Source: Terriglobia bacterium (GTDB taxonomy: Bacteria > Acidobacteriota > Terriglobia > Bryobacterales > Bryobacteraceae). Taken from it: 54,380 nucleotides of DNA. Of this stretch, positions 13,703-22,931 are shown piece by piece. Positions within the stretch are counted from its first letter, which is position 1. Each line of letters starts with the position of its first letter. The notes beneath the pieces are model-generated. The model did no database searches. It saw only the letters and a list, made by a program, of their open reading frames with translations, and was not told where the DNA came from. The DNA lies in assembly GCA_020073615.1 (NCBI GenBank), contig JAIQEX010000034.1, positions 1 to 54,380 of the forward strand. Reading direction: 5' to 3'. The position numbers were made by a program, and so were the translations under genes.

Positions 13703-15934
13703 CTACTTGCGCAGCTCTTTTTCCAGGTCCCCCAGCACTTCCTCCCGCCGGTCGCTCTCCAGGTCCTTCTGCAGCCGGCGCAGCGCCACGCCGATCACGT
13801 CCCGGTGGTGCAGCCGCGAGCCGAAATTGTCCGTCAGCCGCAGCCACAGGTCGTGCGCGCGACCCAAATCCTCCGGCCACAGGCGCGGCGGATGGGGCCC
13901 CAGGTTGACATAGATTGAAGGCCGCTCCGGGCTGATGATCTCAAGCGAAAAGGGCTGCCGCGGCTCCGGCAACTGCTCCCATGCCAGCCCGATGCGCCGC
14001 GCCAGCTCCTCGGAATCCATCTTCGCGGATACGCCCGTCACCAGGCGCGAGGCGTGCAGTTTGGAGGCGGTCTGCACCATGGCGTCGAAGGGGTCCACGC
14101 CGGGCACTACCAGCAGGTCCACCGGCTTGCCCGCCTTTTCCGCCATGGTGACCACGCGCGACAGCAGTTCCTGCTCGTAATCGGAGAACAACTGCTCGTT
14201 GGAGAGCTCGTATTCTCCCGCGCCCGCCGAGACCGGCCGCACGGTCATCACCACGATGTCGTGCCGCCGCAGGTTGGTCTTGTCCAGCACGGTTTGCAGG
14301 TGGTTCATGTGATGGTAGTCGCGCACCGCCACCAGGACGCAGCCGGGACGGGCGTGTACCGCCGCGGCGTCGACCTCCGGCCGCATGTCCAGGTTGAACT
14401 CTTCCAGGCCCGGCTTCTTGTTGGCCAGTTTCCTGGCGTTGATGCGCTCCGAGATGGTGAAGATCACGAAGAAGACCGCCGTGAAGCTCACCCCGTATAT
14501 CGTCGCGACCTGCTTCGAGAACAGGTTCGCAATGGCCACCAGGAAAAGCACCAGCGTCGTCACCGCCAGCCCCACGGGGATCTCTTTGCCGCCGATCCGC
14601 AGGTTAAACGGCACTTTGTATTCCTGGTCGTGACGGTGATAGCGCAGCACCAGCACGCCCAGCGATTTCAAAAAGAAGCTCCACACCACTCCGAACGCGT
14701 ACGCCTCGCCCAGCAGGTAGACATCCCCGCGGCTCAACAGAATGGTGGCGATCTGCATCAGCGCGATCAGATTGATGATGCGGTACGTCGTGCCGAAGCG
14801 GCGTTGCGGTTTGCGGAACCAGTCCAGCAGCACGCCGTCTTCGGCGATGCGGTTCATCACTCCGTTGGCCCCGATCATCGACGTGTTCACCGCCCCCGAG
14901 AGGATCAGTACGCCCACGATCACCACGAACACGTGGAACGACAGGCGCAGCACCGCCGGCCCCGCCAGGTGCATGGCCAGGCCGCCCAGCAGGTTGTCCA
15001 CGTACTGCCCGCGCACCTGCTCGGGAATGATCATGCCCGCGAACAGCGTGATCACCCCCGTGCAGACCACCGCGTAGACGCACACCAGGTTGCCGGTGTA
15101 GCGCAGGTTCTTCAACTTGGGATAGGCGATTTCGCGGTAGACCTGCGCCAGCGTTTCAAAGCCGCTCATGGACAGCAGCGAATGGCCGAACGCGATGACG
15201 ATGGCCACGAAGCCGATCTGCGGCCAGATGGTCCCGCGGAACCAGCCCAGCGCCTCCGGGGCGAATTGCAGGTTGCCGGGCGCCGGCGCCGGCGGCAGTT
15301 GCACCTTGGGCGCCAGCAGCAGGGTGATGGGGCACCAGATCAAAAACGCCACCACCATCACCGTGGTGATCTGCATGATGCGCAGCGCCTTGCCGCTCGA
15401 TTCGTGAATCCCCTTGATGTTGCTCCACCAGAAGTAGCCCGTCACCAGCACCGCGAATCCGGCCGCGAACAGGTTGGGCGGCACATGCGGCCCCATGTGG
15501 TTCAAATCCGAGATCTCGTTGAGCAGTCGCCCCAGGTATTGCCCCGCGCTCACCACGCTGATAGGCCCGGTTAGGATGTAATCGAAGATCAGCGACGACA
15601 CCGAAAGCCGCGCCACGAACGGTCCCATGGCGTCGCGCACCACCACGTACACGCCGCCGCGCACGAACATGCTGCTCGATTCCATGTACACCGAGCGCAC
15701 CGCGAAGCTGAACAGCATCACGCCCAGAATGAACCACGGGGCGCTCTTGCCGATGGCGTGCTCGGCGATGCCGCCGGCGTAGAAGGCCGACGAGGCCAGA
15801 TCGCTCAGCACGATCGCCGCCGCGCGCCAGAATGAGATAAACGAAAGGGCTACCGTCGTGGCCACGACCACTTTCGCGGTCGTGGCACGCTCTCCGCCGG
15901 AGGGCATACCGCCCTCCAGTGTACCCCGCGGCAT
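13703..15934 (-). CDS. APC-superfamily amino-acid/cation permease with C-terminal soluble domain
   Basis: A 743-residue transporter. About 12 hydrophobic segments lie between residues 20 and 485, starting with VVVATTVALSFISFWRAAAI and including GFETLAQVYREIAYPKL, the conserved region after TM6 of APC permeases. From about 510 to 740 comes a soluble domain resembling universal-stress-protein repeats (CVLVAVRDYHHMNHLQTVLD, HDIVVMTVRPVS, LLVVPGVDPFDAMVQTASKL). APC-USP fusions are known in bacteria and the soluble part may sense nucleotide or stress state. The transported substrate is not deducible. Start ATG 15934; an in-frame alternative is nine codons downstream. The selenoprotein gene begins divergently 19 bases away. 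Confidence 0.85.
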   Translation of the reverse strand: MPRGTLEGGMPSGGERATTAKVVVATTVALSFISFWRAAAIVLSDLASSAFYAGGIAEHAIGKSAPWFILGVMLFSFAVRSVYMESSSMFVRGGVYVVVRDAMGPFVARLSVSSLIFDYILTGPISVVSAGQYLGRLLNEISDLNHMGPHVPPNLFAAGFAVLVTGYFWWSNIKGIHESSGKALRIMQITTVMVVAFLIWCPITLLLAPKVQLPPAPAPGNLQFAPEALGWFRGTIWPQIGFVAIVIAFGHSLLSMSGFETLAQVYREIAYPKLKNLRYTGNLVCVYAVVCTGVITLFAGMIIPEQVRGQYVDNLLGGLAMHLAGPAVLRLSFHVFVVIVGVLILSGAVNTSMIGANGVMNRIAEDGVLLDWFRKPQRRFGTTYRIINLIALMQIATILLSRGDVYLLGEAYAFGVVWSFFLKSLGVLVLRYHRHDQEYKVPFNLRIGGKEIPVGLAVTTLVLFLVAIANLFSKQVATIYGVSFTAVFFVIFTISERINARKLANKKPGLEEFNLDMRPEVDAAAVHARPGCVLVAVRDYHHMNHLQTVLDKTNLRRHDIVVMTVRPVSAGAGEYELSNEQLFSDYEQELLSRVVTMAEKAGKPVDLLVVPGVDPFDAMVQTASKLHASRLVTGVSAKMDSEELARRIGLAWEQLPEPRQPFSLEIISPERPSIYVNLGPHPPRLWPEDLGRAHDLWLRLTDNFGSRLHHRDVIGVALRRLQKDLESDRREEVLGDLEKELRK

Positions 15935-15953
15935 GCTCTAATAATCGTTGCCT

Positions 15954-16196
15954 ATGGCGCGCATCGCCGTTCGTTATTGCTCGTATTGAATTTCCGGTCT
16001 GCACGCCGTCCGTGTGGCGGCGCGGTTACGCCGCGAGCTTTCGGCCGAGGTCGACCTGGTGCGCGGCCACTACGGCGAATTCAAGGTGCTCGTCGATGGG
16101 GAGACCGTCATCGACCCGGGCGCGCTCGCCGTGCTGGGCATTCTGCCGTCGGGACGGAAAGTGGTCCAGGCCGTCGCCGCGCGCCTGCGCGCATAG
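15954..16196 (+). CDS. SelW/Rdx-family selenoprotein with in-frame TGA (Sec)
   Basis: ATG 15954 opens MARIAVRYCSY, then TGA at 15987-15989, and the same frame runs on without interruption to TAG at 16194-16196 (80 residues if TGA is read as selenocysteine). Beta strand plus CSYU matches the CxxU redox motif of the SelW/SelT/SelH (Rdx) family. The downstream AVRVAARLRREL helix, the GEFKVLVDGETVID strand pair and the C-terminal helix match that fold and length. A candidate bSECIS hairpin lies 15-33 bases after the TGA. The role would be a small cytosolic thioredoxin-like redox protein. No sel genes are in the window. The alternative is a decayed Cys-to-stop version, which would not explain the perfectly kept downstream frame. 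Confidence 0.75.
16004..16022 (+). other. Candidate bacterial SECIS hairpin
   Basis: Immediately downstream of the TGA codon, CGCCG (16004-16008) can pair with CGGCG (16018-16022), enclosing a nine-base loop TCCGTGTGG that exposes several G and GT bases. The apical loop sits about 20-28 bases from the TGA, within the distance known for bacterial SECIS elements read by SelB. The hairpin is within coding sequence, as expected in bacteria. No covariation evidence is available from one sequence. Confidence 0.45.
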
Positions 16197-16199
16197 GGG

Positions 16200-16526
16200 C
16201 TACCTCACCGGCGCCGCGCGCTTGACCGGCGGCGTTGCCCGCTCCGCCGCCCGGTCTTGGCGTTTCCCGTACCGCGTCAGCACGCGCGCGCCCGCCTGGA
16301 GCCCCACCGCCGTGCCCATCCACGTCTGCCAGTGCGAGAACGGCCCGGACGGAATGGCGAAACTGCCGGCCCAATCCAGGTCGGCCGCAATCCTCCACAA
16401 CCCCAGCACCGCTGCCAGCACCGCCCCCGGCGTCAGCAGACCCGCCGCCGCCAGCGCCACGCGCCGCTTGCTCCGGCGCTTCGCCTGCGACTTTACCGTC
16501 TTGCCGAACCGGATCCTCACCAGCAT
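16200..16526 (-). CDS. Small basic membrane protein, unknown function
   Basis: A 108-residue frame starting ATG 16526. A strongly basic N-terminus (RIRFGKTVKSQAKRRSKRR) is followed by a hydrophobic segment VALAAAGLLTPGAVLAAVLG (about 23-43), a short amphipathic stretch and a weaker second hydrophobic segment around WMGTAVGLQAGARVL. The C-terminus is again basic. The topology suggests a one- or two-pass inner-membrane protein with positive cytoplasmic ends. No family recognised. It is convergent with the selenoprotein gene, stop to stop within four bases, and divergent from the Gfo/Idh/MocA gene. Its coding status rests on plausible topology and codon use only. Confidence 0.45.
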   Translation of the reverse strand: MLVRIRFGKTVKSQAKRRSKRRVALAAAGLLTPGAVLAAVLGLWRIAADLDWAGSFAIPSGPFSHWQTWMGTAVGLQAGARVLTRYGKRQDRAAERATPPVKRAAPVR

Positions 16527-16591
16527 GGCGCGCCGGTACCAATGCTAACAGCTTTTGCGCTAGATTAGAAAATCGGCAACAAGAGATCGCC

Positions 16592-17758
16592 ATGAAACAT
16601 TTCAGAACCGCATTGTTTGGAACCGGCTTTGTCGGCCGCGTCCACCTGGAAGCCATCCGCCGCCTGGGATACGTTCAGGTCTACGCCATAGGCGAGCCGC
16701 AGATCGAAAAAGCCCGCTCGCTGGCCGCCGAATTCGGCGCCGAAAAAGTCGAGGCCGACTACCGCAAAATCCTGGAAGACCCCGCCGTCGACGCCGTGCA
16801 CATCTGCACCCCCAACGCCCTCCACTTCCCCATCGCCCAGGATTCCCTCCAGGCCGGCAAGCACGTCATCTGCGAGAAGCCCCTCGCCACTTCCGTCGAG
16901 GAGGCCCGCCAGCTCGCCGCCCTGGCGCGCCGCACCGGCCTCCGCAACGCCACCTTCCACAACCTGCGCTTCTACCCCATGGTGCAGCAGATGCGCCGCA
17001 TGTGCCAGGATGGCGACCTGGGCGAGATCCTGGTGGTGCAGGGCACCTATTCGCAGGACTGGCTGCTCTACGACACCGACTGGAACTGGCGCCTCGATTC
17101 CAAACACAACGGCCCCTCGCGCTGCCTGGCCGATATCGGCTCCCACTGGTGCGACATGGCCGAACACGTAACCGGCCTGCGCATCGCCTCGGTCTGCGCC
17201 GATCTGCAGACGTTTCACGCCACGCGCAAGCGGCCCAAAGGTCCCATCGAGACGTTCGCCGGCAAAATGCTTCAGCCGGAAGATTACGTCGAGGTCCCCA
17301 TCGATACCGAAGACTTCGGCGCCGTGGTGTTCCGTATGGGCGCCCGCGCGCGCGGCGCCTTCACCGCCAGCCAGGTGTCGGCCGGACGCAAGAATCGCCT
17401 GAACATCGAAATTTTCGGCGCCGCGCGCGGCGTCGCCTGGGACCAGGAGCGCCCCGACGAGTTGTGGATCGGCCAGCGCAACGCCGCCAATCACGTTATG
17501 CTGAAGGACCCGTCGCTGTTGAAGGAGCGTGCCCGCCCCTATGCCGATCTCCCCGGCGGCCACAGCGAGGGTTACGACGATACCTTCAAGCAGGTCTTCC
17601 GGCGCTTCTACAAGTCCATCGAGGACCCCGCCGCCGAGCCCGACTACCCGCAGTTCGCCGACGGACTCCGCCAGCTCACCATCCTGGAAGCCGAACTGGA
17701 AAGCCATCGTCAGCGCCGCTGGGTGGATGTCCCCGCGCCCCAGTCTGCCGTAGCATAA
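16592..17758 (+). CDS. Gfo/Idh/MocA-family NAD(P)-dependent oxidoreductase
   Basis: A 388-residue protein. The N-terminal Rossmann fold has ALFGTGFVGRVHLEAIRR (about 7-24). The family signature HVICEKPLATSVEEARQL (about 90-107) contains the EKP motif that positions substrate and nicotinamide, and FHNLRFYPMVQQMRRM lies in the linker. The C-terminal alpha/beta domain carries DIGSHWCDMAEHVTG, whose HxxD/H arrangement is used for sugar binding or catalysis. These enzymes oxidise or reduce sugar or inositol derivatives, and this layout is seen in glucose-fructose-oxidoreductase-like dehydrogenases. Exact substrate unknown. Start ATG 16592; a weak AAGAGA lies upstream. It converges with an ADOP permease gene. 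Confidence 0.9.
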   Translation: MKHFRTALFGTGFVGRVHLEAIRRLGYVQVYAIGEPQIEKARSLAAEFGAEKVEADYRKILEDPAVDAVHICTPNALHFPIAQDSLQAGKHVICEKPLATSVEEARQLAALARRTGLRNATFHNLRFYPMVQQMRRMCQDGDLGEILVVQGTYSQDWLLYDTDWNWRLDSKHNGPSRCLADIGSHWCDMAEHVTGLRIASVCADLQTFHATRKRPKGPIETFAGKMLQPEDYVEVPIDTEDFGAVVFRMGARARGAFTASQVSAGRKNRLNIEIFGAARGVAWDQERPDELWIGQRNAANHVMLKDPSLLKERARPYADLPGGHSEGYDDTFKQVFRRFYKSIEDPAAEPDYPQFADGLRQLTILEAELESHRQRRWVDVPAPQSAVA

Positions 17759-17772
17759 GCCCCGGCCGGGCT
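17758..17772. terminator. Short GC palindrome between convergent genes
   Basis: AGCCCCGGCCGGGCT spans the 12 bases separating the stop codons of the Gfo/Idh/MocA gene and the ADOP permease gene. It folds with an AGCCC/GGGCT stem. No T-run follows on either strand, so it could at best be a weak bidirectional or Rho-assisted terminator. Confidence 0.3.
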
Positions 17773-20200
17773 ACTCGTGGCGCAGCGCCCGCAGCGGGTC
17801 CACCCTGGTGGCCCGGTCGGCGGGGAAGTAGCACGCCGCCAGCCCCGCCACCCCCAGCACCGCGGCCACGGCCGCAAACGTCGCCGGGTCGTTGGCCGAC
17901 ACTCCGAAGAGCTGGCTCGCCAACAGGCGCGCCAGCCCGAAGCTCGCCGCCAGGCCCACCCCTATCCCGATGGCGATCAGGCGCAGCCCGTTGCGGATCA
18001 CCAGGCCCAGCACGCTCCCCCGCTGCGCGCCCAGCGCCATGCGGATGCCGATCTCGTGCACCTGGCGCGAAACCGTGTACGACATCACGCCGTACACGCC
18101 GATCGCCACCAGCGCCAGCCCGATCCCCGCGAACACCGCCATCAGAATCAGCCCGAACTCCGGTCCCGCGTAGGAAAAGTCCCGCAAGTAGCCGCGCAGC
18201 GTACCGGTGAGCGTCAACGCCACGTTGGGGTCCACGCTCCACACCTCGCCGCGCACCGCGCGCAGCAGGGTCAGCGGCTCCTGCGCCGTGCGCACCAGGA
18301 TGCCGCGCTCGAAGAAGTCCGTCACCGTGTAGGGAATGAAGATCTCGGGAATCGGCGGATCCTGGATCCCCTGGTTCTTCGCGTCGCGCACCACGCCTAC
18401 GATCTCGAAAATCGCGTCCTTCACCGCGTATTGCGGCAGCTTCTCGAGCTCGCTCAGCCTGATGCGCCGGCCCAGCGGGTCCTCCGCGCCGAAATATTTC
18501 TTCACCAGCGTCTGGTTCACTACCGCCACTTTGCGCGCGCTGTCCACCTCCGTCTCAGTGAGCCCGCGCCCGCGCACCAACTGCATGCCCAGCGTCGGGA
18601 AATAGCCCTCGCTGCAAAGCTGGAAGATGCCGTTCCATTTTTCCGAATGCGTTTTTCCGGGGATGTCCAGCTCGCTGCCAATCCCGCCATAGGGCGGCAG
18701 CGTACTGGTTTCGGTGGCCGCGAGTACCCCGGGCAGGGCCCGCAGCCGCGGCAGCAGCCGCCGGAAAAACGCCGCCTTCTGCCCCGCCGCCTGGTAGCGG
18801 TCGCGCGGCAAAGGCAGGCGCGCCACCAGCACTTTTTCGGGATTCAATCCCAGCTCCACCTGCTGCAGCGCGAAGAAACTCCGCATCAGCAGCCCGGCGC
18901 CGATCAGCAGCACCATGGAGAGCGCCACCTCGGCCGCCACCAGCGTGTTGCGCAGCCGGCCGTGGCGCGACCCGCTCGAGCCGCGCGCACCGTCTTTCAG
19001 CGATTCCTGGGTATCGCTCCGCCCCGCGTGCCAGGCCGGCGCCAGCCCGCAAATCACCGCCGTAAGAAACGCCAGCCCCAGGCTGAACAGCAGCACCGGA
19101 AAATTCAGGCTGATCACCGCTTCGTCCGGGATGGTGCGCGGCGGAATCAACGCCACCAGGCTCTTCAGTCCGGCGGACGCGAACAGGCAACCCAGGACCG
19201 ATCCACCGAGGCCCAGCAGCAGGCTCTCCGCCAGCAGTTGCCGCACGATGCGCAGCCGGCTGGCGCCCAGCGAGGTGCGAATGGCCATCTCCTTTTCCCG
19301 CGCCGTGGCGCGCGCCAGCAGCAGGTTGGCCACGTTGCCGCAGGCGATCAGCAGCAGCATCGAGACCGCCGCCAGCAGCACGTAAAGAATGGTGCGGAAG
19401 CGCCCCACCACGCCTTCCACCACGGTCCGCGTCTGCACCGTGAACTGCTTGGGATAGTCCGCCGGATAGAGCGCCGCTTCGCGTTTGGCGATGGCGGTCA
19501 AGTCCGCTTCCACGGCCCGTTGCGAGACCCCCGCCGGCATGTGCCCAATGAGGAACAGACCGCGCGCCGCATTGTCGGGGCCGGCGCGGCTCACCGAAGC
19601 CGGCAGCCACAGGTCCGCGCCCCACCACGTGAACCGCTGCGGCATCACCCCCACGCACACCCGCGGTTTGCCGTTCAACGTGAGCACGCGCCCAATCACC
19701 TGCGGATCGCGCGCGAACGACTTGCTCCACATCTTGTAGGCCATCACGAATACCGCCGGCGCGTCCGCCCGGTCGTCGTCCGCTGTGATGCCCCGCCCCA
19801 GCAGCGGCGACATGCCCAGGAAGCCGAAGGTGTTGGTGGTGATCTCCGCGCCGTCGAACTGTTCGGTACCCTGCCCGTTGTCGTACAGCACGTCCACATT
19901 CCCGACCCCCACCAGGCGGTCGAACGCGTGGTTCTGATCGCGATAATCGAGGAACTCCGGAATCTTCAGAAACGGCCGGCCGCCCTCGTCCTTCTGGGCG
20001 GTATCGTGCACCATCATCATCACCAGGCGCTGCCCGTCGGTGTACGGAAAGGGATTCAGCAATACGTTCTGAATCACACTGAAGATCGCCGTGGTGGCGC
20101 CAATTCCGAGCGCCAGTGCCAGCAGCGCCAGAATCACCGAGCCACGGTCTTTCCGCAGCGTTCGCAAAGCGAAGCGCAGGTCCTGCCAGAATCCGCCCAT
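17771..20200 (-). CDS. ADOP-type FtsX/MacB-like permease 1
   Basis: An 809-residue acidobacterial duplicated orphan permease. The N-terminal motif FWQDLRFALRTLRKDRG and TM1 (ILALLALALGIGATTAIFSV) are followed by a large extracytoplasmic MacB-periplasmic-core-like region. The first FtsX block has VANLLLARATAREKEMAIR and SLGASRLRIVRQLLAESLLL; a second periplasmic region and a second FtsX block (YGVMSYTVSRQVHEIGIRMA) follow, ending ADRATRVDPLRALRHE. Such proteins resemble the membrane part of MacB but have no ATPase partner nearby, hence orphan. Their cargo is unknown. It follows permease 2 at 57 bases on the same strand, probably one transcription unit. Confidence 0.9.
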   Translation of the reverse strand: MGGFWQDLRFALRTLRKDRGSVILALLALALGIGATTAIFSVIQNVLLNPFPYTDGQRLVMMMVHDTAQKDEGGRPFLKIPEFLDYRDQNHAFDRLVGVGNVDVLYDNGQGTEQFDGAEITTNTFGFLGMSPLLGRGITADDDRADAPAVFVMAYKMWSKSFARDPQVIGRVLTLNGKPRVCVGVMPQRFTWWGADLWLPASVSRAGPDNAARGLFLIGHMPAGVSQRAVEADLTAIAKREAALYPADYPKQFTVQTRTVVEGVVGRFRTILYVLLAAVSMLLLIACGNVANLLLARATAREKEMAIRTSLGASRLRIVRQLLAESLLLGLGGSVLGCLFASAGLKSLVALIPPRTIPDEAVISLNFPVLLFSLGLAFLTAVICGLAPAWHAGRSDTQESLKDGARGSSGSRHGRLRNTLVAAEVALSMVLLIGAGLLMRSFFALQQVELGLNPEKVLVARLPLPRDRYQAAGQKAAFFRRLLPRLRALPGVLAATETSTLPPYGGIGSELDIPGKTHSEKWNGIFQLCSEGYFPTLGMQLVRGRGLTETEVDSARKVAVVNQTLVKKYFGAEDPLGRRIRLSELEKLPQYAVKDAIFEIVGVVRDAKNQGIQDPPIPEIFIPYTVTDFFERGILVRTAQEPLTLLRAVRGEVWSVDPNVALTLTGTLRGYLRDFSYAGPEFGLILMAVFAGIGLALVAIGVYGVMSYTVSRQVHEIGIRMALGAQRGSVLGLVIRNGLRLIAIGIGVGLAASFGLARLLASQLFGVSANDPATFAAVAAVLGVAGLAACYFPADRATRVDPLRALRHE

Positions 20201-20257
20201 GTAAACTCCTACGCACGCTTAGACGCGCCGGTTCGCAGAAATGTGCCGCTCCGTGGT

Positions 20258-22777
20258 CTAGTTGTCCACCCGCAGCGCCCGCACCGGGTCCACGCTGCTC
20301 GCCCGCACCGCCGGAATCACCCCGGCCACCGCGGCGCACGCCCCCAACATCACACTCGCGATCCCGAGAATCGCCGGGTCCCACGCTTTGACACCGTAAA
20401 GTTGGCCGGCCAGCAGCCGCCCCGCCGCCAACGCCGCCGGAATCCCCACCGCGATGCCCGTCCCGGCCTGCGCCAACGCCCCTCCCAGAATCAATCGCAC
20501 CACCTGCCCGCGCGTGGCGCCGAGCGCCGTCCGCACCCCGATCTCGCTCGTCCGCCGCGCCACCGAATAGGCGGTAATCCCGTACAGCCCGACCGAAGCC
20601 AGAATCAGCGCCAGGCCTCCGAACACCAGCGCCAGCGTTCCGATCAACTGCTCGTGCGCCACCAGCTGTCCCAGTTGCTCGCTCACTGGCGACACCCGCA
20701 ACATCGTCAGGTTGGGGTCGATCGCGCCCAGCGTGCGCCGCAGGCGCGGCGCCAGGTCGCGCGGCACCGCACCGCCCACGCGCAGCAGGATGCTCTCCAT
20801 CAGGTTGGAGCGGGCCTTGGTATTGTCCTCCCACTCGCTCTTCCCCATCTGCAGCATCGGCAGGAAGAACATCGGGCGGCCGGGCCCGCGCGGGTTGCGG
20901 AAGCGGATGGTGTTCACCACGCCGGCGATCTGGTAATCCGCGCGATGTGCGAAGCCGCCCAGGCCGAACCGCTTGCCGATCGGATCTTCGTTGGGAAAGT
21001 ACGCGTCGGCAAACGCCTGGTTGACCACGGCAACGTGCACCGCCTCGGGTGTGTCGCGCTCGTTGAACGTGCGGCCGCGGAGCAGGCGTGCGCCGATGGT
21101 GTCGAAGAAACTGCCGCTGACGCGGTCCCACGAGGGCGACACCGCCTCGCGCGGCCGCTCTTCCAGCGTCGCGCCCATTTGCCAGTTATCGCCCGACATC
21201 GGGCTGTAGAGCGCCAGGGCGACATTCTGCACGCCGGGAATCTGCCGCAACTGGCGGTCGATTTCGCCGTAAATGGAAGCCAGCTTCTCCGGAGCATAGC
21301 CCGAGAAACCGGCGTTCACGTTGACCACCACGGCGCCTTGCATGCGGAAGCCGAACTGCTGTCCGGTCAGGTTGCGGAGCGTTTGCACCATCAGCCCGGC
21401 GCCCGCCACCAGCGCCAGCGACAGCGCCGCCTGCAGCACGACCAGCGTCTTCTGCGCCAGCGTCGATCGCCCGCTCGCCGACCGGCCCGCCCCGTGCAGC
21501 GCCGCCGCGGGATCGGCGCGCGATGCCGACCACGCCGGCGCCATCCCGAATACCACGCCCGTTGCTACCGAAAGCAGGAACGCGAATCCCAGCACCGGCG
21601 CGGAAGGCGTGGGGTCTATGGGGACGTACTCCGCGCCGTGAAACGCCAGGCGCAGCAGCAGGTCCGTGGTTTCGGCCGCCACCAGCAGCCCCAGGGCGCC
21701 GCCCACCACCGCCAGCACCGTGCTTTCGATCAGCACCCCGCGGATGAGCCGCCAGCGCGGCGCGCCCAGTGCCACGCGGATCGACCTCTGCGCCGCCGAC
21801 GCCGCCCCGCGCGCCAGTTGCAGGTTCGCCAGGTTGGCGCACGCAATCAGCAGCACCAGGCCGGTAATGCCCAGCAGCAGGCGCAGATCGTCCTGGTAGT
21901 TCTCCTTCATCGCGGCCAGGCCCGCGCCGCCGGGCACCAGCGCGAGGTGTTGCTTTTCGATGTTTTGCCGGTCCCTTTCCGTGCCCGGCGGCTCGTTGGC
22001 CAGCAGCCACTGCCGCAGTTCGGTGTTGACTTCCGCCTCCACGCGCGCCCGTTGCATTCCCGGCCGGGCGCGGCCGAAAACGTACAGCCAGTGGTTGGTC
22101 TTCACATCCAGGAGCGCATTCCTGCCGTGCGTCGCCGGCTCGGCGGCCAGCGGCATCCAGAAGTCCGGCGGGTCCGGGCGCAGGGCCGCGCCGAAAAAGC
22201 CCGGAGGCGCAATGCCGATCACCGTAAACGGCGCGCCCTCGATGATGAACGCGGCGCCTACCACCGACGGGTCGCCCGCGAAATGGCGCTGCCACGCCCG
22301 GTAGCTCATCACCGCCACCGGCGCGGCGCCGCGCCGGTCGTCGGAGGGCGCGATCAGCCGCCCCGGATACGCGAGCAGTCCGAATAGCGTGAAGTAATTC
22401 CCCGACACGAACTGATCCACGAACGGCTCGGAGGCGGGGGCGCCCGCACGCCGCACTCCGCTCATGTCGGCGCCCGCCTGAAACGCCGACATCTCCTCGA
22501 ATTCCGGCGTGTGGTCGCGCAGATGGCAGTACAGCGCGTAGGAGTAAACCGAGAAGTTGCCCTGCTGGCCGCCCAGGACACAGCAATTATCGCCATCGCC
22601 GAGGCGCACGATGCGCTGGGGGTCGGCCACCGGCAGCGACTTCATCATGAGCGCGTGCACCAGCGTGAAAATCCCGGTATTGGCCCCAATCCCCAGCGCC
22701 AGCGTCACCAGCGCGGTAATCGTGAACCCCTTGGCCGCGGTCAACTGGCGCAGCGCAAATCGTACGTCGTGGAACAT
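20258..22777 (-). CDS. ADOP-type FtsX/MacB-like permease 2
   Basis: An 839-residue homologue of the downstream permease. The start is placed at ATG 22777 (MFHDVRFALRQLTAAKGFTI), where the conserved N-terminus begins. TM1 is ALVTLALGIGANTGIFTLVH. First FtsX block: LANLQLARGAASAAQRSIRV then ALGAPRWRLIRGVLIE. C-terminal FtsX block: YGITAYSVARRTSEIGVRTA and LGATRGQVVRLILGG, ending SSVDPVRALRVDN. Four-plus-four transmembrane segments flank two large extracytoplasmic domains. No ABC ATPase gene is adjacent. The two permeases diverge enough that they are not a recent duplication. Function in export or in transmembrane signalling is unproven. Confidence 0.9.
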   Translation of the reverse strand: MFHDVRFALRQLTAAKGFTITALVTLALGIGANTGIFTLVHALMMKSLPVADPQRIVRLGDGDNCCVLGGQQGNFSVYSYALYCHLRDHTPEFEEMSAFQAGADMSGVRRAGAPASEPFVDQFVSGNYFTLFGLLAYPGRLIAPSDDRRGAAPVAVMSYRAWQRHFAGDPSVVGAAFIIEGAPFTVIGIAPPGFFGAALRPDPPDFWMPLAAEPATHGRNALLDVKTNHWLYVFGRARPGMQRARVEAEVNTELRQWLLANEPPGTERDRQNIEKQHLALVPGGAGLAAMKENYQDDLRLLLGITGLVLLIACANLANLQLARGAASAAQRSIRVALGAPRWRLIRGVLIESTVLAVVGGALGLLVAAETTDLLLRLAFHGAEYVPIDPTPSAPVLGFAFLLSVATGVVFGMAPAWSASRADPAAALHGAGRSASGRSTLAQKTLVVLQAALSLALVAGAGLMVQTLRNLTGQQFGFRMQGAVVVNVNAGFSGYAPEKLASIYGEIDRQLRQIPGVQNVALALYSPMSGDNWQMGATLEERPREAVSPSWDRVSGSFFDTIGARLLRGRTFNERDTPEAVHVAVVNQAFADAYFPNEDPIGKRFGLGGFAHRADYQIAGVVNTIRFRNPRGPGRPMFFLPMLQMGKSEWEDNTKARSNLMESILLRVGGAVPRDLAPRLRRTLGAIDPNLTMLRVSPVSEQLGQLVAHEQLIGTLALVFGGLALILASVGLYGITAYSVARRTSEIGVRTALGATRGQVVRLILGGALAQAGTGIAVGIPAALAAGRLLAGQLYGVKAWDPAILGIASVMLGACAAVAGVIPAVRASSVDPVRALRVDN

Positions 22778-22931
22778 ATCACTAATACTCGCGAGCCCGG
22801 GAAACGTTACCAGGCGGTGCCGCCGGATTCTCTCTGGCTCCACTCAACACGGGAATCCTGTGGGCACGTGGCGGTAGCCCATTGCGGCTACGCACAGCAC
22901 GGTGCGGACGCTCCAGCCTGCGGGGCGCCCA

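Noticed and set aside
16014-16196. Separate small ORF starting at GTG/ATG-like codons after the TGA at 15987
   Set aside because: It starts in mid-helix and leaves out the N-terminal strand and CxxU motif found in frame just upstream. Selenocysteine readthrough explains the whole gene better.
17777-22387. Uninterrupted plus-strand frame of about 1536 codons opposite two permease genes
   Set aside because: It is antisense to two ADOP permeases with clear family motifs. Its predicted protein is Arg/His/Gln-rich without domains, the usual shadow of GC-rich coding sequence.
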